A program made the translations under genes and the position numbers. This document shows positions 1 through 9,401 of a stretch of DNA of 64,000 nt, in pieces. This stretch comes from Bacillus thuringiensis (GTDB lineage Bacteria > Bacillota > Bacilli > Bacillales > Bacillaceae_G). Each line of letters opens with the position of its first letter. Within the stretch, counting starts at the first letter, position 1. Below the pieces are notes generated by a model that was given only the letters and a program-made list of their open reading frames with translations, made no database searches and was not told the DNA's origin. Where the stretch lies: NCBI RefSeq assembly GCF_014932895.1, contig NZ_JACYOF010000006.1, positions 248,001-312,000 of the forward strand, given 5' to 3'.

Positions 1-470
1 ATATAAGTCTTATAAATAAGACGTACAATGATTTACGATTATATTCTATTGATATAAAATTAATATGAAAGTATATAAAACCTTTATTTATAAGTATTTG
101 TTTATACGTCTTATATGTAGTTCGTATATATAGGATGTATAAATGAAATGATCATGATAGTAGTGTTATATTTTAGGGTTTTTATATATTAGAAGTGTAA
201 TTTTAGATGGAAATTTACATAAATACTGCATTCATATTTATTATTTAATAGTTATTGTTAGTTATATGAAACCTGATATCCACATGTTTTGTTCACGGCT
301 TATATGAACGACTTTCATGTACGTCTTATATATTTGACGTTGATATATAGGGCATTAATTCTATTTTATGTCTTGTGAATCTTATATAAGTCTTATATAT
401 AACAACTTGATATAAGGCTTATATATAATGACTTGATATACGTCTTACAATGATGTAATATATTTTTAGG
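1..470. repeat. tubC: tubC-like iteron region (partition centromere and tubRZ promoter)
   Basis: This AT-rich non-coding stretch precedes tubR and carries repeated copies of a CTTATATA core, often as ACGTCTTATAT or GGCTTATAT. The last three copies start at 392, 418 and 444, a 26-bp period, and the first two of these are followed by AACAACTTGATATA or AATGACTTGATATA. Other copies lie near 8, 108, 298, 322 and 381. In pBtoxis and pXO1-type plasmids TubR binds iterons at this place, forming the centromere for TubZ filaments and repressing tubRZ. That role is inferred here from position and repeat structure. Confidence 0.75.
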
Positions 471-503
471 AATAATTAACCAACGTTTTAAGGGGGGGAC
501 AAC

Positions 504-938
504 TTGAACGAGGTATTAAGTGAAAAGTATAAACAAAACAAATTTACTGAAGAAGTTGTGGAAATGTTTGCAGATATTATTGAAGAGGACGAAATACTAT
601 ACAATGTATTTCATTACATAGGATCTGAAGTAAACAAACAATACCAAGAGACAAAATATATGAGGGGTATCTCAATAAATGAGATAGTAGAAAGTGTTGT
701 TATTGATAGGAGAGTAAAGAAACCTAAGGGTAAATCCTATTCATTAGAACTTGAAAGAACTAACATTTCAAGGCGATCGGCAGAAGGTAGTGTTGCTACT
801 TTAGCTTCAATGTCATTAATAACAGAAAAAATTATGCATCCGTATAAGTTTTTAATTTCAACTATTAGGGGACAGCAAGTATTAGTTGAATTAGGCAAAC
901 GTAAAAAAAGTAATGAGAATAAGGGAGAGATAAAATAA
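504..938 (+). CDS. tubR: TubR-like centromere-binding winged-helix protein
   Basis: A 144-residue protein directly upstream of tubZ and downstream of iterons. In TubZRC systems TubR is a winged-helix dimer that coats tubC, couples the plasmid to TubZ filaments and represses the operon. A helix-turn-helix-like stretch lies around residues 80-115 (ISRRSAEGSVATLASMSLI). The C-terminus is rich in lysine. The protein is longer than the pBtoxis TubR (about 107 residues), so the assignment rests mainly on context. The start is TTG, chosen for the strong AAGGGGGGG ribosome binding site ending about 5 bases before it. Its stop overlaps the tubZ start by one base (TAATG), which suggests translational coupling. 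Confidence 0.8.
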   Translation: MNEVLSEKYKQNKFTEEVVEMFADIIEEDEILYNVFHYIGSEVNKQYQETKYMRGISINEIVESVVIDRRVKKPKGKSYSLELERTNISRRSAEGSVATLASMSLITEKIMHPYKFLISTIRGQQVLVELGKRKKSNENKGEIK

Positions 939-2386
939 TGGCAAAAAACTTTCTAAAAAATGAAGTAGCAGTAAAAATGACTATGGTTGGTTTTGGTCAA
1001 GCTGGAACTAGAATGGTAGATAAGTTTGCTGAGTATAAGCATACAGACGGTACAGCAGTTTATAATTGCCTAGCATTGAATAGTAATGATGGGGATTTAG
1101 CTGAACTGAAAAATGTGCCGAAAAGTAACCAAGTTTCACTAAAATTAGGTGGTTTAGGTAAGAATCCTGAGCGTGCTGTAAAAGTTTTAGAATCTAATGA
1201 AGAAGCGAAAGATAAACTAAAAGAATTTATAACGGAACGTGTTAGACCAACTGATGAATTAGTACTATTTTTTGCAGGTTTAGGCGGTGGTACAGGTACA
1301 TCTACAATTATCCAAGCAATTGAAGAATTCTCCGCTTTTCATAATAAACCTGTAATTGCTGAAGAACTTAAAAGCATGGCAATGAAAATTCCTAGAGAAG
1401 AATTAATAAAAAATCAACAAAAGTATGCAAGAATTGCTTTCAATAATGCTATTGAGCGTAAAGATTTCATTAAAATGGGTATTGTAGTTACACTTCCAGT
1501 TAGAGCGGATGGTCCTGATGTACTAAGACAAGTGAATAAATTTTCACAAGAAATTTGGAAGTTAGCTAATGATCCAGCGAAAGGCGTTGCATTTGTTGTA
1601 TTTGCAGATAACCAACACTTCTATGATGAGTTTAAGGGATTAAATGAAAATGAGAAAAAAGGTATTGGAAACTCACGAGACTATGCAAACCAACGTATTG
1701 CAGATATTATTCATGAGTTAAATACAGCTGCAAATGGTTCAGGAACATCAGTAATTCTAGATTCTCAGGACTTTAAACGAATTTTACTAGAAAGAACAGG
1801 CTGTTTAGTAATTAATAAGGTTTCACGTAATATGAATCAAATTGAAAACAGTAAAGAAATTGTAGATATGTTCTCAGAATCATTGAAAGGAAGCTCATTC
1901 CATCACCCTATTGATTTGATGAAGACAAATGAAAATGGAGATTTAGAGGCATCTAAGGTACATCATTTTGGTATGTTAGCAATTTTAGATGAACAGAAGA
2001 ACATTGATGATTCATTTATGGATGATGCAAAAGTAGAAGTAACAAATAAACTCCCAATCAATGGAACTGTTTTTAATGGTTATTTAGTTAGTAAAAATGA
2101 CTTTATGGGTAGCGTGTATACTTTCTATAAGACGGATGCACTACCATCTCGATTATCTAAAGGATTAGTTGAAGAATATAACGAATTTAAGGAAAAACAG
2201 AGTCAAATTCAATATACAAAATCTCAAATTACTACTATTGAAGCGCAAGACTCGGACGATGATTTCAATATTAACTTTGGTGATTACTTTGAATTAGAAC
2301 CAGTTACAGATGAAGAACCAGAAACGCAAAATGATGAGGAATTAGCAGCATTTATGGATCCTGATAAGATGTTCGGAACAAAATAA
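938..2386 (+). CDS. tubZ: TubZ, tubulin/FtsZ-like plasmid segregation GTPase
   Basis: A 482-residue tubulin-superfamily GTPase, close in length to pBtoxis TubZ. The tubulin signature loop GLGGGTGTS lies at about residues 114-122, and the N-terminal nucleotide-binding strand reads VGFGQAGTRMVDKF at about residues 17-30. TubZ forms treadmilling filaments that move TubR-tubC complexes; in pXO1 the homologue RepX is also needed for replication. The C-terminal 50 residues are acidic (SDDDFNIN, DEEPETQNDEE) and end in a short basic tail, as expected for the TubR-interacting tail. Translation starts at ATG 938 behind AAGGGAGAG and overlaps tubR. A terminator overlaps the stop codon. Confidence 0.95.
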   Translation: MAKNFLKNEVAVKMTMVGFGQAGTRMVDKFAEYKHTDGTAVYNCLALNSNDGDLAELKNVPKSNQVSLKLGGLGKNPERAVKVLESNEEAKDKLKEFITERVRPTDELVLFFAGLGGGTGTSTIIQAIEEFSAFHNKPVIAEELKSMAMKIPREELIKNQQKYARIAFNNAIERKDFIKMGIVVTLPVRADGPDVLRQVNKFSQEIWKLANDPAKGVAFVVFADNQHFYDEFKGLNENEKKGIGNSRDYANQRIADIIHELNTAANGSGTSVILDSQDFKRILLERTGCLVINKVSRNMNQIENSKEIVDMFSESLKGSSFHHPIDLMKTNENGDLEASKVHHFGMLAILDEQKNIDDSFMDDAKVEVTNKLPINGTVFNGYLVSKNDFMGSVYTFYKTDALPSRLSKGLVEEYNEFKEKQSQIQYTKSQITTIEAQDSDDDFNINFGDYFELEPVTDEEPETQNDEELAAFMDPDKMFGTK

Positions 2387-2419
2387 AAAATAAGCCTGGA
2401 ATTTTCCAGGCTTATTTTT
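2386..2419. terminator. Bidirectional terminator between tubZ and tubY
   Basis: A perfect 14-bp stem (2386-2399 with 2406-2419, loop AATTTT) has A-tracts on one side and T-tracts on the other, so it can end both convergent transcripts. It includes the last base of the tubZ stop and the whole stop codon of the tubY-like gene. Confidence 0.9.
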
Positions 2420-3161
2420 CTGTTTTCATTACATTTTTCATGTATTCAATCATGTTTTCATCAATATAGCTTTCTATGAAAAGTTGTTTTCTCGCAAGAT
2501 CTTCTTCTTTTTTAAACCAACCAACTTTTTTAATACGAGTTTCTTCTGGCTGTGTAGTCCACTCTTTTTCAGCTTGTTTTCTTAACTCTGTACGTGCTCT
2601 ATGTTGAATTATCATATTATCTAGTCTTTCTTGTCTTTGGCGCTCTCTTAACCTTTCAGGGTCTTCTGGTTCAGGTAGCACTGCACGTATAGCATCTTCA
2701 AACTTCCCTTGATATTCTAATTCAATACTTTGTAAATGCGTTTGAATCTTTTGCTCTACTATTCTTTCAATAGTCGCCGCAGCTTCCTGCATGTTTAATT
2801 GGGCTGAGACTTCACTGGTTTGATTTTCTGGAGAAACTGGTCTAAGTTCAAATTGATGTGGTAAAAGCTCAATAATTGCATCTAGTGACCACTTTTCATC
2901 CCTCTTTTGCTTGATGAATAAAGCTATGTCTAAATCCAGTGTGTTATATAACTTTTCATTTGTATTATTGGTTCTTAATGTTCCATGTAACCCCTTTTCC
3001 TCTAGGATATTGAACCAATTGTATACAGTGTTATGATGTCGGCCTACTAGTTTTGAAAACTCTGTTATTCGCCAAGCTTTTTCAAAAGCATCTTCATGAC
3101 TAGAGTTTGTATTATTTGACTCTATATGTTCATTTGTATTTTTGTTATCTTGTTCAATCAT
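2412..3161 (-). CDS. tubY: TubY-like MerR-type helix-turn-helix protein with coiled coil
   Basis: A 249-residue protein encoded convergently to tubRZ. Residues about 30-105 form a MerR-like helix-turn-helix (WRITEFSKLVGRHHNTVYNW) followed by a wing-like segment and a second helical part. Residues about 125-210 are highly charged and probably coiled coil (PEDPERLRERQRQERLDN). The last 40 residues are basic. TubY is the third protein found with TubZRC systems in Bacillus plasmids and clostridial phage c-st, where it is reported to influence TubZ assembly. The ATG is preceded by AAGGAGG at good spacing. The repeat array at 3.9-5.6 kb lies upstream of it and is a candidate binding region. Confidence 0.75.
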   Translation of the reverse strand: MIEQDNKNTNEHIESNNTNSSHEDAFEKAWRITEFSKLVGRHHNTVYNWFNILEEKGLHGTLRTNNTNEKLYNTLDLDIALFIKQKRDEKWSLDAIIELLPHQFELRPVSPENQTSEVSAQLNMQEAAATIERIVEQKIQTHLQSIELEYQGKFEDAIRAVLPEPEDPERLRERQRQERLDNMIIQHRARTELRKQAEKEWTTQPEETRIKKVGWFKKEEDLARKQLFIESYIDENMIEYMKNVMKTEK

Positions 3162-3941
3162 TGTTATACCTCCTTGAAATATAATGGCTATAGTAAAATG
3201 GAATTAACATAGAAAGTGAGATTAACATGTTAAGTGTTTTTTCGATAATATAAACCCAAATACCTTTATCGATGGACACTCACATGTAATGTATCATTAA
3301 TATGTAAAGTATCACTTGTTAATATGAAATTAATAAATAGAAACTTGGAACTAACTATTATTAATGTCTTGTTAATAATTCGTTAGTTATTAACGATTAT
3401 TGTTGCTATGAAATTAACAGATTAGCCTACAATATATTAATGATAAGAAAATATGAGTGATTTGTAAATAAATTATAAGGATATAGCATTAAACTTAAAG
3501 ACTCAAAAGCTAAAAAGTATGTATAAATGTAAAGCGAAAAGTCTATACTAATAGTAAATAAAGTCCTATATTTATTATAATTTATGATACTCGGTAGTAG
3601 AAAACTAAGAACTGTATAGTTAATTGGTTTCAGTAGGTCTTTAGAATGCACTTGAAGGTTATTGTAGGTTATTGAATTACTTTTAATGCAGTTTAATATA
3701 AACTCACCTTTTCTAGGGGCACCGCCCTTTACAATTGATCTCTATATAATCAAAATTGATTAATACAATGGCTACTTTTAAATTGGAAGTAATAAAAAGC
3801 AATTTATTGTTTTTGGCTACTATCAAAATGCTTTCAAGATTGATATCTTCTCCGGTTTTCCATTGAATTTTGTTATAGAAAAAAGCCCTTTAGAATCTAA
3901 AACCCTATTTGTACGTATCTTCTCCACTTTAGAATCGATAA
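3162..3941. other. Gene-free region between tubY and the repeat array
   Basis: No supported gene. The first 270 bases, just upstream of tubY, already contain scattered single copies of the motif found in the neighbouring array (for example TTAACATGTTAA near 3224 and GTTAATATGAAATTAA near 3338). The small minus-strand ORF near 3.4-3.65 kb is low-complexity and has no recognisable feature. Confidence 0.5.
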
Positions 3942-5640
3942 TTGTTAATGTCATGTCAATACGGATTGATGAGAGTGTCATATCAACTATCTTTAATTGA
4001 TAACTAGCCCTCTTAACATGTCAATCTCAGGTTATATATCAATGATAAATAAAGAGAAAATCGTTAATTTTTTTGTGTCACTAAGTAAAAAGTTATCAAT
4101 TGTATGGAGTTCTTGTTAGTTTCTCGCTACAATTATAGTTCTTTTAGGGGATTTTCCTTTTTATTTTCCAATAGAAATCTATTGTGGTAGATAAATTTAT
4201 AACTAATACAGATCCCGAAGACCCGAAATCTGCATCCATGCGTATTACAACTATTTAATTGTTAATGTCATATTGATGTTAAATGTAAATTGTTGATATG
4301 AAATTAACAATTTAAAGAGTATTCCTTTCTATTTGTTGTTTTTAGACTATATGTCAATGATAAATAAAGGGTAATAACTATTAAATTGCTGTCGTCATTT
4401 ATTATCGCGATTAGATTTCAACTATGTTTTTATAGTGTCGAAACGTTTTCTAGAATAAATCATCACTAGATTCACTTTGAGCAAACCGCCACAGAAGAAA
4501 ATTTCCACCAATATAGATTTTAAAACCTTGAAAGATATAAACACTTCTCCTTTTTTGACACATAATTGTTAATGTTATATCAATGTTAATTAGAATTTCG
4601 TTGATAACAAAAGAAAATAAACTATTAACATGTCAATCTCAGGTTATATATCAATGATAAACAAAGGAAAAATCTTGAATTTTTGAGTGTCGCTAATAAA
4701 AAAACTATCAATTATATGGAGTTCTTGTTAGATTTTAACCACTATTATAGTTCTTTTATAGTTGTTTTTTTACTTTCTAATAGGAAGCTGTTGTGGTAGA
4801 TAAATTTATAACTAATGCAGATCCCGAAGGTCCAAGGCCTGCAACTATACGTATTACAACTATTCACTTGTTAATGTCATATTGATGTTAAATGTAAATT
4901 GTTGATATGAAATTAACAATTTAGACAGTATTCCTTTCTATTTGTTGTTTTTAGACTATATGTCAATGATAAACAAGGGTAAAAACCATTGAATTGCTCC
5001 CATCATTTATTACCTCGATGAAATTTTCAACTATGTTTTGATTGTACTGAAACATTTTCTAGGACGGATTGTCACTAGGTTCATTTCGAGAAAACTGTCA
5101 CAGAAGAAAAATTTCAACCGATATAGATTTTGGAATCTTGAAAGCTATAAGAGATTCTTCTTTTTTGATACTTTATTGTTAATGTCATGTCAATCTTAAT
5201 CGAAATAATATCGATAACAAAAGAAAACAATCACCTAACATGTTAATCTCGGTTGACATATCAATAACAAATAACAGATTAAAAACCGGTTATCCGTTCA
5301 TCGGCATCAACATGCGATTGATAGTTTCATGGTGTTTCGTTTTCATGTCTTACTAGTATTGAAACATTTTCAAGGTTAGTTTATTAATTGACTTCCTTTC
5401 GTGCAATCCGTTGTAACGGACTAATGTTCAACTAATATAGACCTTGAAGCTTAGATCGGTACAAACGTTTTTGATAAGTGTCCGCTTGTTAATGTTATGT
5501 TAATGTTAATTGGTGGATATCAGCGGTAAAGTCGGCGCGCTTTGCCTGACATGTCAATCTCAGTTGATATGTCAATGTCAAAAATAGGTGAGATGTATTG
5601 ATTTTCTGTTGGTATCAACATGAAATTGATAATTATATAG
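3942..5640. repeat. Array of ~308-bp repeats with TTGTTAATG palindromic clusters
   Basis: Six copies of a cluster starting TTGTTAATGTYATRTYRATG lie at about 3942, 4259, 4566, 4868, 5176 and 5486, giving spacings of 317, 307, 302, 308 and 310 bp. Alternate copies are more alike: copies 1 and 3 share a downstream TAACATGTCAATCTCAGG block, and copies 2 and 4 share ATTGTTGATATGAAATTAAC. The array is therefore made of ~610-bp dimers. The core is an imperfect palindrome of the form TTGATATGACATTAAC. Diverged but recognisable spacer sequence is also shared. No ORF crosses it. It may be a replication origin, a second centromere or an operator array for TubY; none of these is proven. Confidence 0.85.
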
Positions 5641-6085
5641 CTTTTTATAATCCTTGTTCTAAATTGTTTTTAAGTAGGACTACTTAATTTTGAACAAAAT
5701 ATAATGTTATGATGCTTATTTACAAGGAATGGATTATGGTCAACAAGAATGTGCTTAATAGTGCAATTAATTGGTTAGTAGAGAGTATACTGTAACAAAA
5801 AAGTAAGCAGAAAAACATTAGTGAACGGTTAATAAGGGGATCCTTATAGCCTGGTAAATATAGATTGCTGGAATAGTATCTGTTACCAAAGAAGTTGTCT
5901 CTTTAAAAGGTCTAAAAGGGGTTAAGTAGTGAGATTCCCATGTATAATTATGGTGTGGAGTTTAATAATATTAGAAGATTATTTGATTAAATAAACAATA
6001 TTATGTTTTACCTCTAGCTTAAATAAAGAATTTTTAGTATATTCTTATTATAAATTGTTAATTTTTTAGTTTCTAGTGATTACAT
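5641..6085. other. Intergenic region between repeat array and primase leader
   Basis: About 440 bases without a supported gene or clear repeat. It is AT-rich and probably contains the promoter for the downstream leader and primase-like gene, but no promoter can be assigned with confidence. Confidence 0.4.
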
Positions 6086-6158
6086 AAAGCCCTTCGGGTT
6101 ACGGATTAAATTACACATTTGTGTGGTATTTAAGCTCCGTATTCCAAAGGGCTTTTTT
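6086..6158 (+). ncRNA. Structured leader RNA with terminator-like 3' end (copy 1 of 3)
   Basis: Three nested helices can be drawn. The outer one is AAAGCCCTT (6086-6094) with AAGGGCTTT (6147-6155), the middle one ACGGA with TCCGT, and the inner one ACACA with TGTGT. The 5' strand contains CCCTTCGGGTTA and the 3' side runs into TTTTTTA, so it can act as an intrinsic terminator or attenuator about 30 bases upstream of the primase-like gene. The same CCTTTCGGGTT opening and nested plan recur at 14.76 and 16.15 kb. It may belong to a known plasmid RNA class such as the Bacillus-plasmid motif, which I could not check. Confidence 0.6.
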
Positions 6159-6186
6159 ATTTGATTAAGGGAAAAGGAGATATGTG

Positions 6187-7500
6187 ATGTCAATTGAAAA
6201 GTTAGCAGCTAGTAGAATATTGAGACCAGTGAGAAGCATGAATAAGGGGAGTAATGAGAGATGGTTTGAATATTATAGAACAACGTGCCCTATATGTGGT
6301 AAGCAAGGATGGTGCATGGTTAATGATTCTGAAACCAAAATCATTTGTGGACGAATTTCATCAGAAACAGAATTTGGGAAAGCAGGCTATTTACATGTAG
6401 TAGCTGAAAATCAAAAAAGGGGATATGACTTTTCTCAAGATCAGATGATTAAGGAACATAGGAAGAAAAATGATTTCACCCTTGATATTATTTACACTTT
6501 ATTTCTAGAATTTTTAGATGTGAGAGATGAACATATGAAAATGTTAATGGGATCAAAACGTGGGATTACAAGAGAAGTAATAAATGTTAGAAATTACAAA
6601 AGTTTTCCTATTAAACCTTGGGATACTACGAAAGAGCTAATAAAAAAAGTAGGGGGAAAAACAAGCTATATTGTTGGAATTCCAGGATTTTATGCAAAAG
6701 AAACGAAGGATGGCAGATATTTCACGTTTGCGGGAAGGAGAGATTCTTTATTAATACCGCAGAGAAATATATATAATCAGATATGCGGTTTTCAATGTAG
6801 AATTGATAATCCTGAATATATGACAGTTGTAAAAAATCATAAACCAAACTTTAAGGCAGAAGTTATTGAGCAACCCAATACTATAGAGGTGACCTATAAA
6901 ATCAATGGGAAGATAGAGTCTATATTTACAGGTAAAGTCGATGTTAAAGAATGGCATGAAATTAATTATGAGGGTGAAAAATTAGGTGAAGTACAATTAA
7001 AGTTAGAAAGTAAATATATTTGGATCAGCTCAGGTGGGAAATTTCATGGAACAGGAGTTGGGAACCCATTGCCAATACATGTAGCAGTACCTAGTCGAGA
7101 GTTGAAAAGTTTGGAACGTGGAGAACTAATAAAAAAGGATAATGTATGGATTTCAGAAGGGAGTCTAAAGTCTGATATTTCTGCTGAAAACTTAGACGAG
7201 CTTCTAACTAATGAGGAAAAATTAATGTATGGTACCACAGTTGTATCAATACCTGGGGTTAAAGTATGGCGAATATTGATTGAACCATTAAAGAAAATGG
7301 GAGTTAAACAGGCGACGTTCGCTTTAGATATGGATATGATTACAAATTCAGATGTTCAGCGATCGTTATTAGAATGTGCGCAAGCGCTTTATCAAGAAGG
7401 GATAAGCATTAATTATGCAAGTTGGGATATTAATCTAGGAAAGGGACTAGATGATTTACTGTTAAACGATTATATTCCAGCAATAGAGAAAGTAAGATAA
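6187..7500 (+). CDS. Plasmid primase-like protein (zinc finger plus DUF3854/Toprim-like domain)
   Basis: A protein of about 437 residues. The N-terminus has a CPICGKQGWCMV cysteine cluster followed by a later Cys (IICGRIS), resembling the zinc-binding domain of DnaG-type and plasmid primases. The C-terminal part (about residues 340-437) contains GTTVVSIPGVKVWR and then a strand with DMDMITN and GKGLDDLL, which fits a Toprim-like DUF3854 fold. Such proteins accompany replication modules on large Bacillus plasmids. ATG 6187 is preferred over the GTG three bases earlier because AAGGAGA lies 6 bases upstream of it. A structured leader precedes it. Primase activity is inferred. Confidence 0.7.
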   Translation: MSIEKLAASRILRPVRSMNKGSNERWFEYYRTTCPICGKQGWCMVNDSETKIICGRISSETEFGKAGYLHVVAENQKRGYDFSQDQMIKEHRKKNDFTLDIIYTLFLEFLDVRDEHMKMLMGSKRGITREVINVRNYKSFPIKPWDTTKELIKKVGGKTSYIVGIPGFYAKETKDGRYFTFAGRRDSLLIPQRNIYNQICGFQCRIDNPEYMTVVKNHKPNFKAEVIEQPNTIEVTYKINGKIESIFTGKVDVKEWHEINYEGEKLGEVQLKLESKYIWISSGGKFHGTGVGNPLPIHVAVPSRELKSLERGELIKKDNVWISEGSLKSDISAENLDELLTNEEKLMYGTTVVSIPGVKVWRILIEPLKKMGVKQATFALDMDMITNSDVQRSLLECAQALYQEGISINYASWDINLGKGLDDLLLNDYIPAIEKVR

Positions 7501-7770
7501 ACGCTATTTATGTTGTATATATAAACCTTGATGATTATCAAGATTTATATAAATATAATTAGTTTAGTCATAAGGAAATGACGGATATTTTAATATCTCA
7601 GTAATTTTTCAAATTTTTAGAATAATTTATTTTACATTTTGTTATAATCCTATATCATATATATACAGGATAAATTTGGAAGGGTTTTAAAGGAAGTTTC
7701 GTATCTATGTAATACCGATAGTAGTTTTTGATTTCTAAATAATACTATTCATGTATACGAGGTGAAACAA
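7501..7770. promoter_or_regulatory. Intergenic region upstream of zinc-finger and sigma factor genes
   Basis: A 270-base AT-rich gap. A plausible vegetative -10 (TATAAT near 7640) and a TATATATATACAGGATAA segment are present, but no -35 is convincing. It probably drives the small zinc-finger gene and the sigma factor gene. Confidence 0.35.
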
Positions 7771-8001
7771 ATGGGGAGACGAGTAAGCGAAAAGAAAACG
7801 AAAGAGCAGTTTTTATATGAAAGAAGAAGACAATTAGAAATAATGGAAGGTATTAGTAGCATCTGCAAAGGATGCGATATTTATATAGAATTGAGAAAAA
7901 CGAAAGCACATAAAGAAGTTGCCAATACATGCGCAAGGAATTGTAAGTTGATTAGTGATGTACAAAAGGAGACAAAGTTGTTTTTAGAAACAATTCGTTA
8001 A
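7771..8001 (+). CDS. Small zinc-finger domain protein
   Basis: A 76-residue basic protein with four cysteines in the pattern CKGCDIY and CARNC (about residues 30-60), resembling the small zinc-finger proteins (DUF2602 type) of Bacillus plasmids and phages. ATG 7771 is chosen because GAGGTG lies 6 bases upstream; a GTG at 7762 falls inside that ribosome binding site. It is 22 bases from the sigma factor gene and probably co-transcribed with it. It may bind nucleic acid or act as a co-regulator of the sigma factor, but its function is unknown. Confidence 0.7.
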   Translation: MGRRVSEKKTKEQFLYERRRQLEIMEGISSICKGCDIYIELRKTKAHKEVANTCARNCKLISDVQKETKLFLETIR

Positions 8002-8023
8002 AAATGAGAAGGGAGGAATAGGT

Positions 8024-8995
8024 ATGAATCAATCATATAGCAGCTTGAATCGGGATGAGTCATTAAATAAAACCATAACAAGAGGTTCTACTGCAAGAAG
8101 TATTAAGCCAATGGCTAATCCAGAAGGAAACACTTTTGAAATTAAGGGAATTGGGAATTATAAGGTGCTATCAAAACAAGAAAGTTTAAAATTATTTCAG
8201 CGGTACAAACATGGTGAAAAGGATCTACGTGATTATTTGTTTCATGTGAATGTAGGACTGGTATTATCTATTGCAAGAAAGTACAAAAACAAGCACCCTG
8301 ATATAGAATTTGATGATCTGGTTCAAGAAGGAAATGAGGGAATGTTACGTGCAATGGAAGATTTTAATCCATCTTTAGGCTATTGCTTTTCCACGTACGC
8401 TTGTTGGTGGATAAAAAAAAGTATGTTAGGAATTATATGTAAAAAAAAGTCTGGGCCTTTTAAAATCCCTAATTATGTGAATCAATTTAATTTAAGATAT
8501 GTCGAGTTAGAAGATAAATATCTACAAATGTACAACAGAACCCCTTCAGTGGAAGAAGTAGTAAAAGAGTTAAATGTAACTAGCGAAGCAGTCATTAAGC
8601 ACAACGTATATTATAAGCGGGCTACTACTATGACTTTGGATATAGATACAATAAATGAAGATATAGGTATATTAAATCCATTCTATGATGATAGTTCAGC
8701 AATTCCTTCAACAAATGAGATGGTAATTGAGGACTTAAATTACGAGATATGGTTAATATTTGATGAAGTATTAAACCCAAAGCAAAAGATGGTACTAAAT
8801 CTATGTTTTGGTCTTCTAGATGGTAAAGTATATTTGCATAAAGAAATTGCAAAAGCACTTATGATAACAACAGAAAGAGTGTCGCAAATAAAGGATGAAG
8901 CAATTAAAAAATTGAAGAAATGTGACTATAAAGATGAAATTTTTAATCTACTACATGAAAAATTGAAAGTAATGGATGAACTTAATATGGCGTGA
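8024..8995 (+). CDS. Plasmid-encoded sigma-70 family RNA polymerase sigma factor
   Basis: A 323-residue sigma factor. Region 2 is clear (FDDLVQEGNEGMLRAMEDF and FSTYACWWIKKSM, about residues 105-140). It is followed by a region 3-like segment (RTPSVEEVVKELNVTSEAV) and a region 4 helix-turn-helix (KEIAKALMITTERVSQIKDEA, about residues 275-300). The N-terminal 50 residues are not recognised. Its size and domains fit a group 2/3 sigma factor rather than an ECF factor. ATG 8024 follows GGGAGGA. Target promoters are unknown; the surface-protein genes that follow are natural candidates. A strong terminator follows. Confidence 0.9.
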   Translation: MNQSYSSLNRDESLNKTITRGSTARSIKPMANPEGNTFEIKGIGNYKVLSKQESLKLFQRYKHGEKDLRDYLFHVNVGLVLSIARKYKNKHPDIEFDDLVQEGNEGMLRAMEDFNPSLGYCFSTYACWWIKKSMLGIICKKKSGPFKIPNYVNQFNLRYVELEDKYLQMYNRTPSVEEVVKELNVTSEAVIKHNVYYKRATTMTLDIDTINEDIGILNPFYDDSSAIPSTNEMVIEDLNYEIWLIFDEVLNPKQKMVLNLCFGLLDGKVYLHKEIAKALMITTERVSQIKDEAIKKLKKCDYKDEIFNLLHEKLKVMDELNMA

Positions 8996-9074
8996 AAATA
9001 TACATTCGAATTTATCAGAATATACGGTATAATGAGCGTATTGTATCTTTTTATATCTATTTCAAAAAATTTGC

Positions 9075-9144
9075 CCCTCGAGTCACATATTATTACAAAC
9101 TTGCTATTTAAGTTTGTAATAATATGTGACCATGAGGGTTTTTT
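9075..9144 (+). terminator. Long hairpin terminator after the sigma factor gene
   Basis: A roughly 20-bp uninterrupted stem (TCACATATTATTACAAACTT with its complement) is closed below by CCCTC/GAGGG and followed by TTTTTTG. The stem is unusually long for an intrinsic terminator. Confidence 0.85.
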
Positions 9145-9221
9145 GTATCTAAAAGGTGGAAACAAAGCGATGTATTAAGGGTATAACATAAATATAAACT
9201 CAATAGATGTAAAATAAAAAA

Positions 9222-9258
9222 GAAGGATAAATGGGTGCTACCTGTTTATCCTTTTTTT
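9222..9258 (+). terminator. Second terminator before the coiled-coil protein gene
   Basis: AAGGATAAATGGGT pairs with CCTGTTTATCCTT across a four-base loop and is followed by seven T residues. With the preceding hairpin it isolates the sigma factor operon from the next gene. Confidence 0.75.
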
Positions 9259-9401
9259 ATTTATCATGCTTAAAAAAATAATATTATCTTTATTTTTCCT
9301 TAGTTTTTCCAAAGAAATATCTCATGATTAATTGTGAAGGATGAATAATTTAATTACTCTCATTTATGAGGTGCCAATAGAAAGGAGGCCATTGTTGTTA
9401 T

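Noticed and set aside
3427-3651. Minus-strand 74-residue hydrophobic ORF
   Set aside because: AT-rich low-complexity sequence, no good ribosome binding site and no recognisable protein features.
3942-5640. CRISPR array
   Set aside because: Repeats are about 300 bp apart, imperfect and palindromic, with spacers that are themselves related; no cas genes are present.
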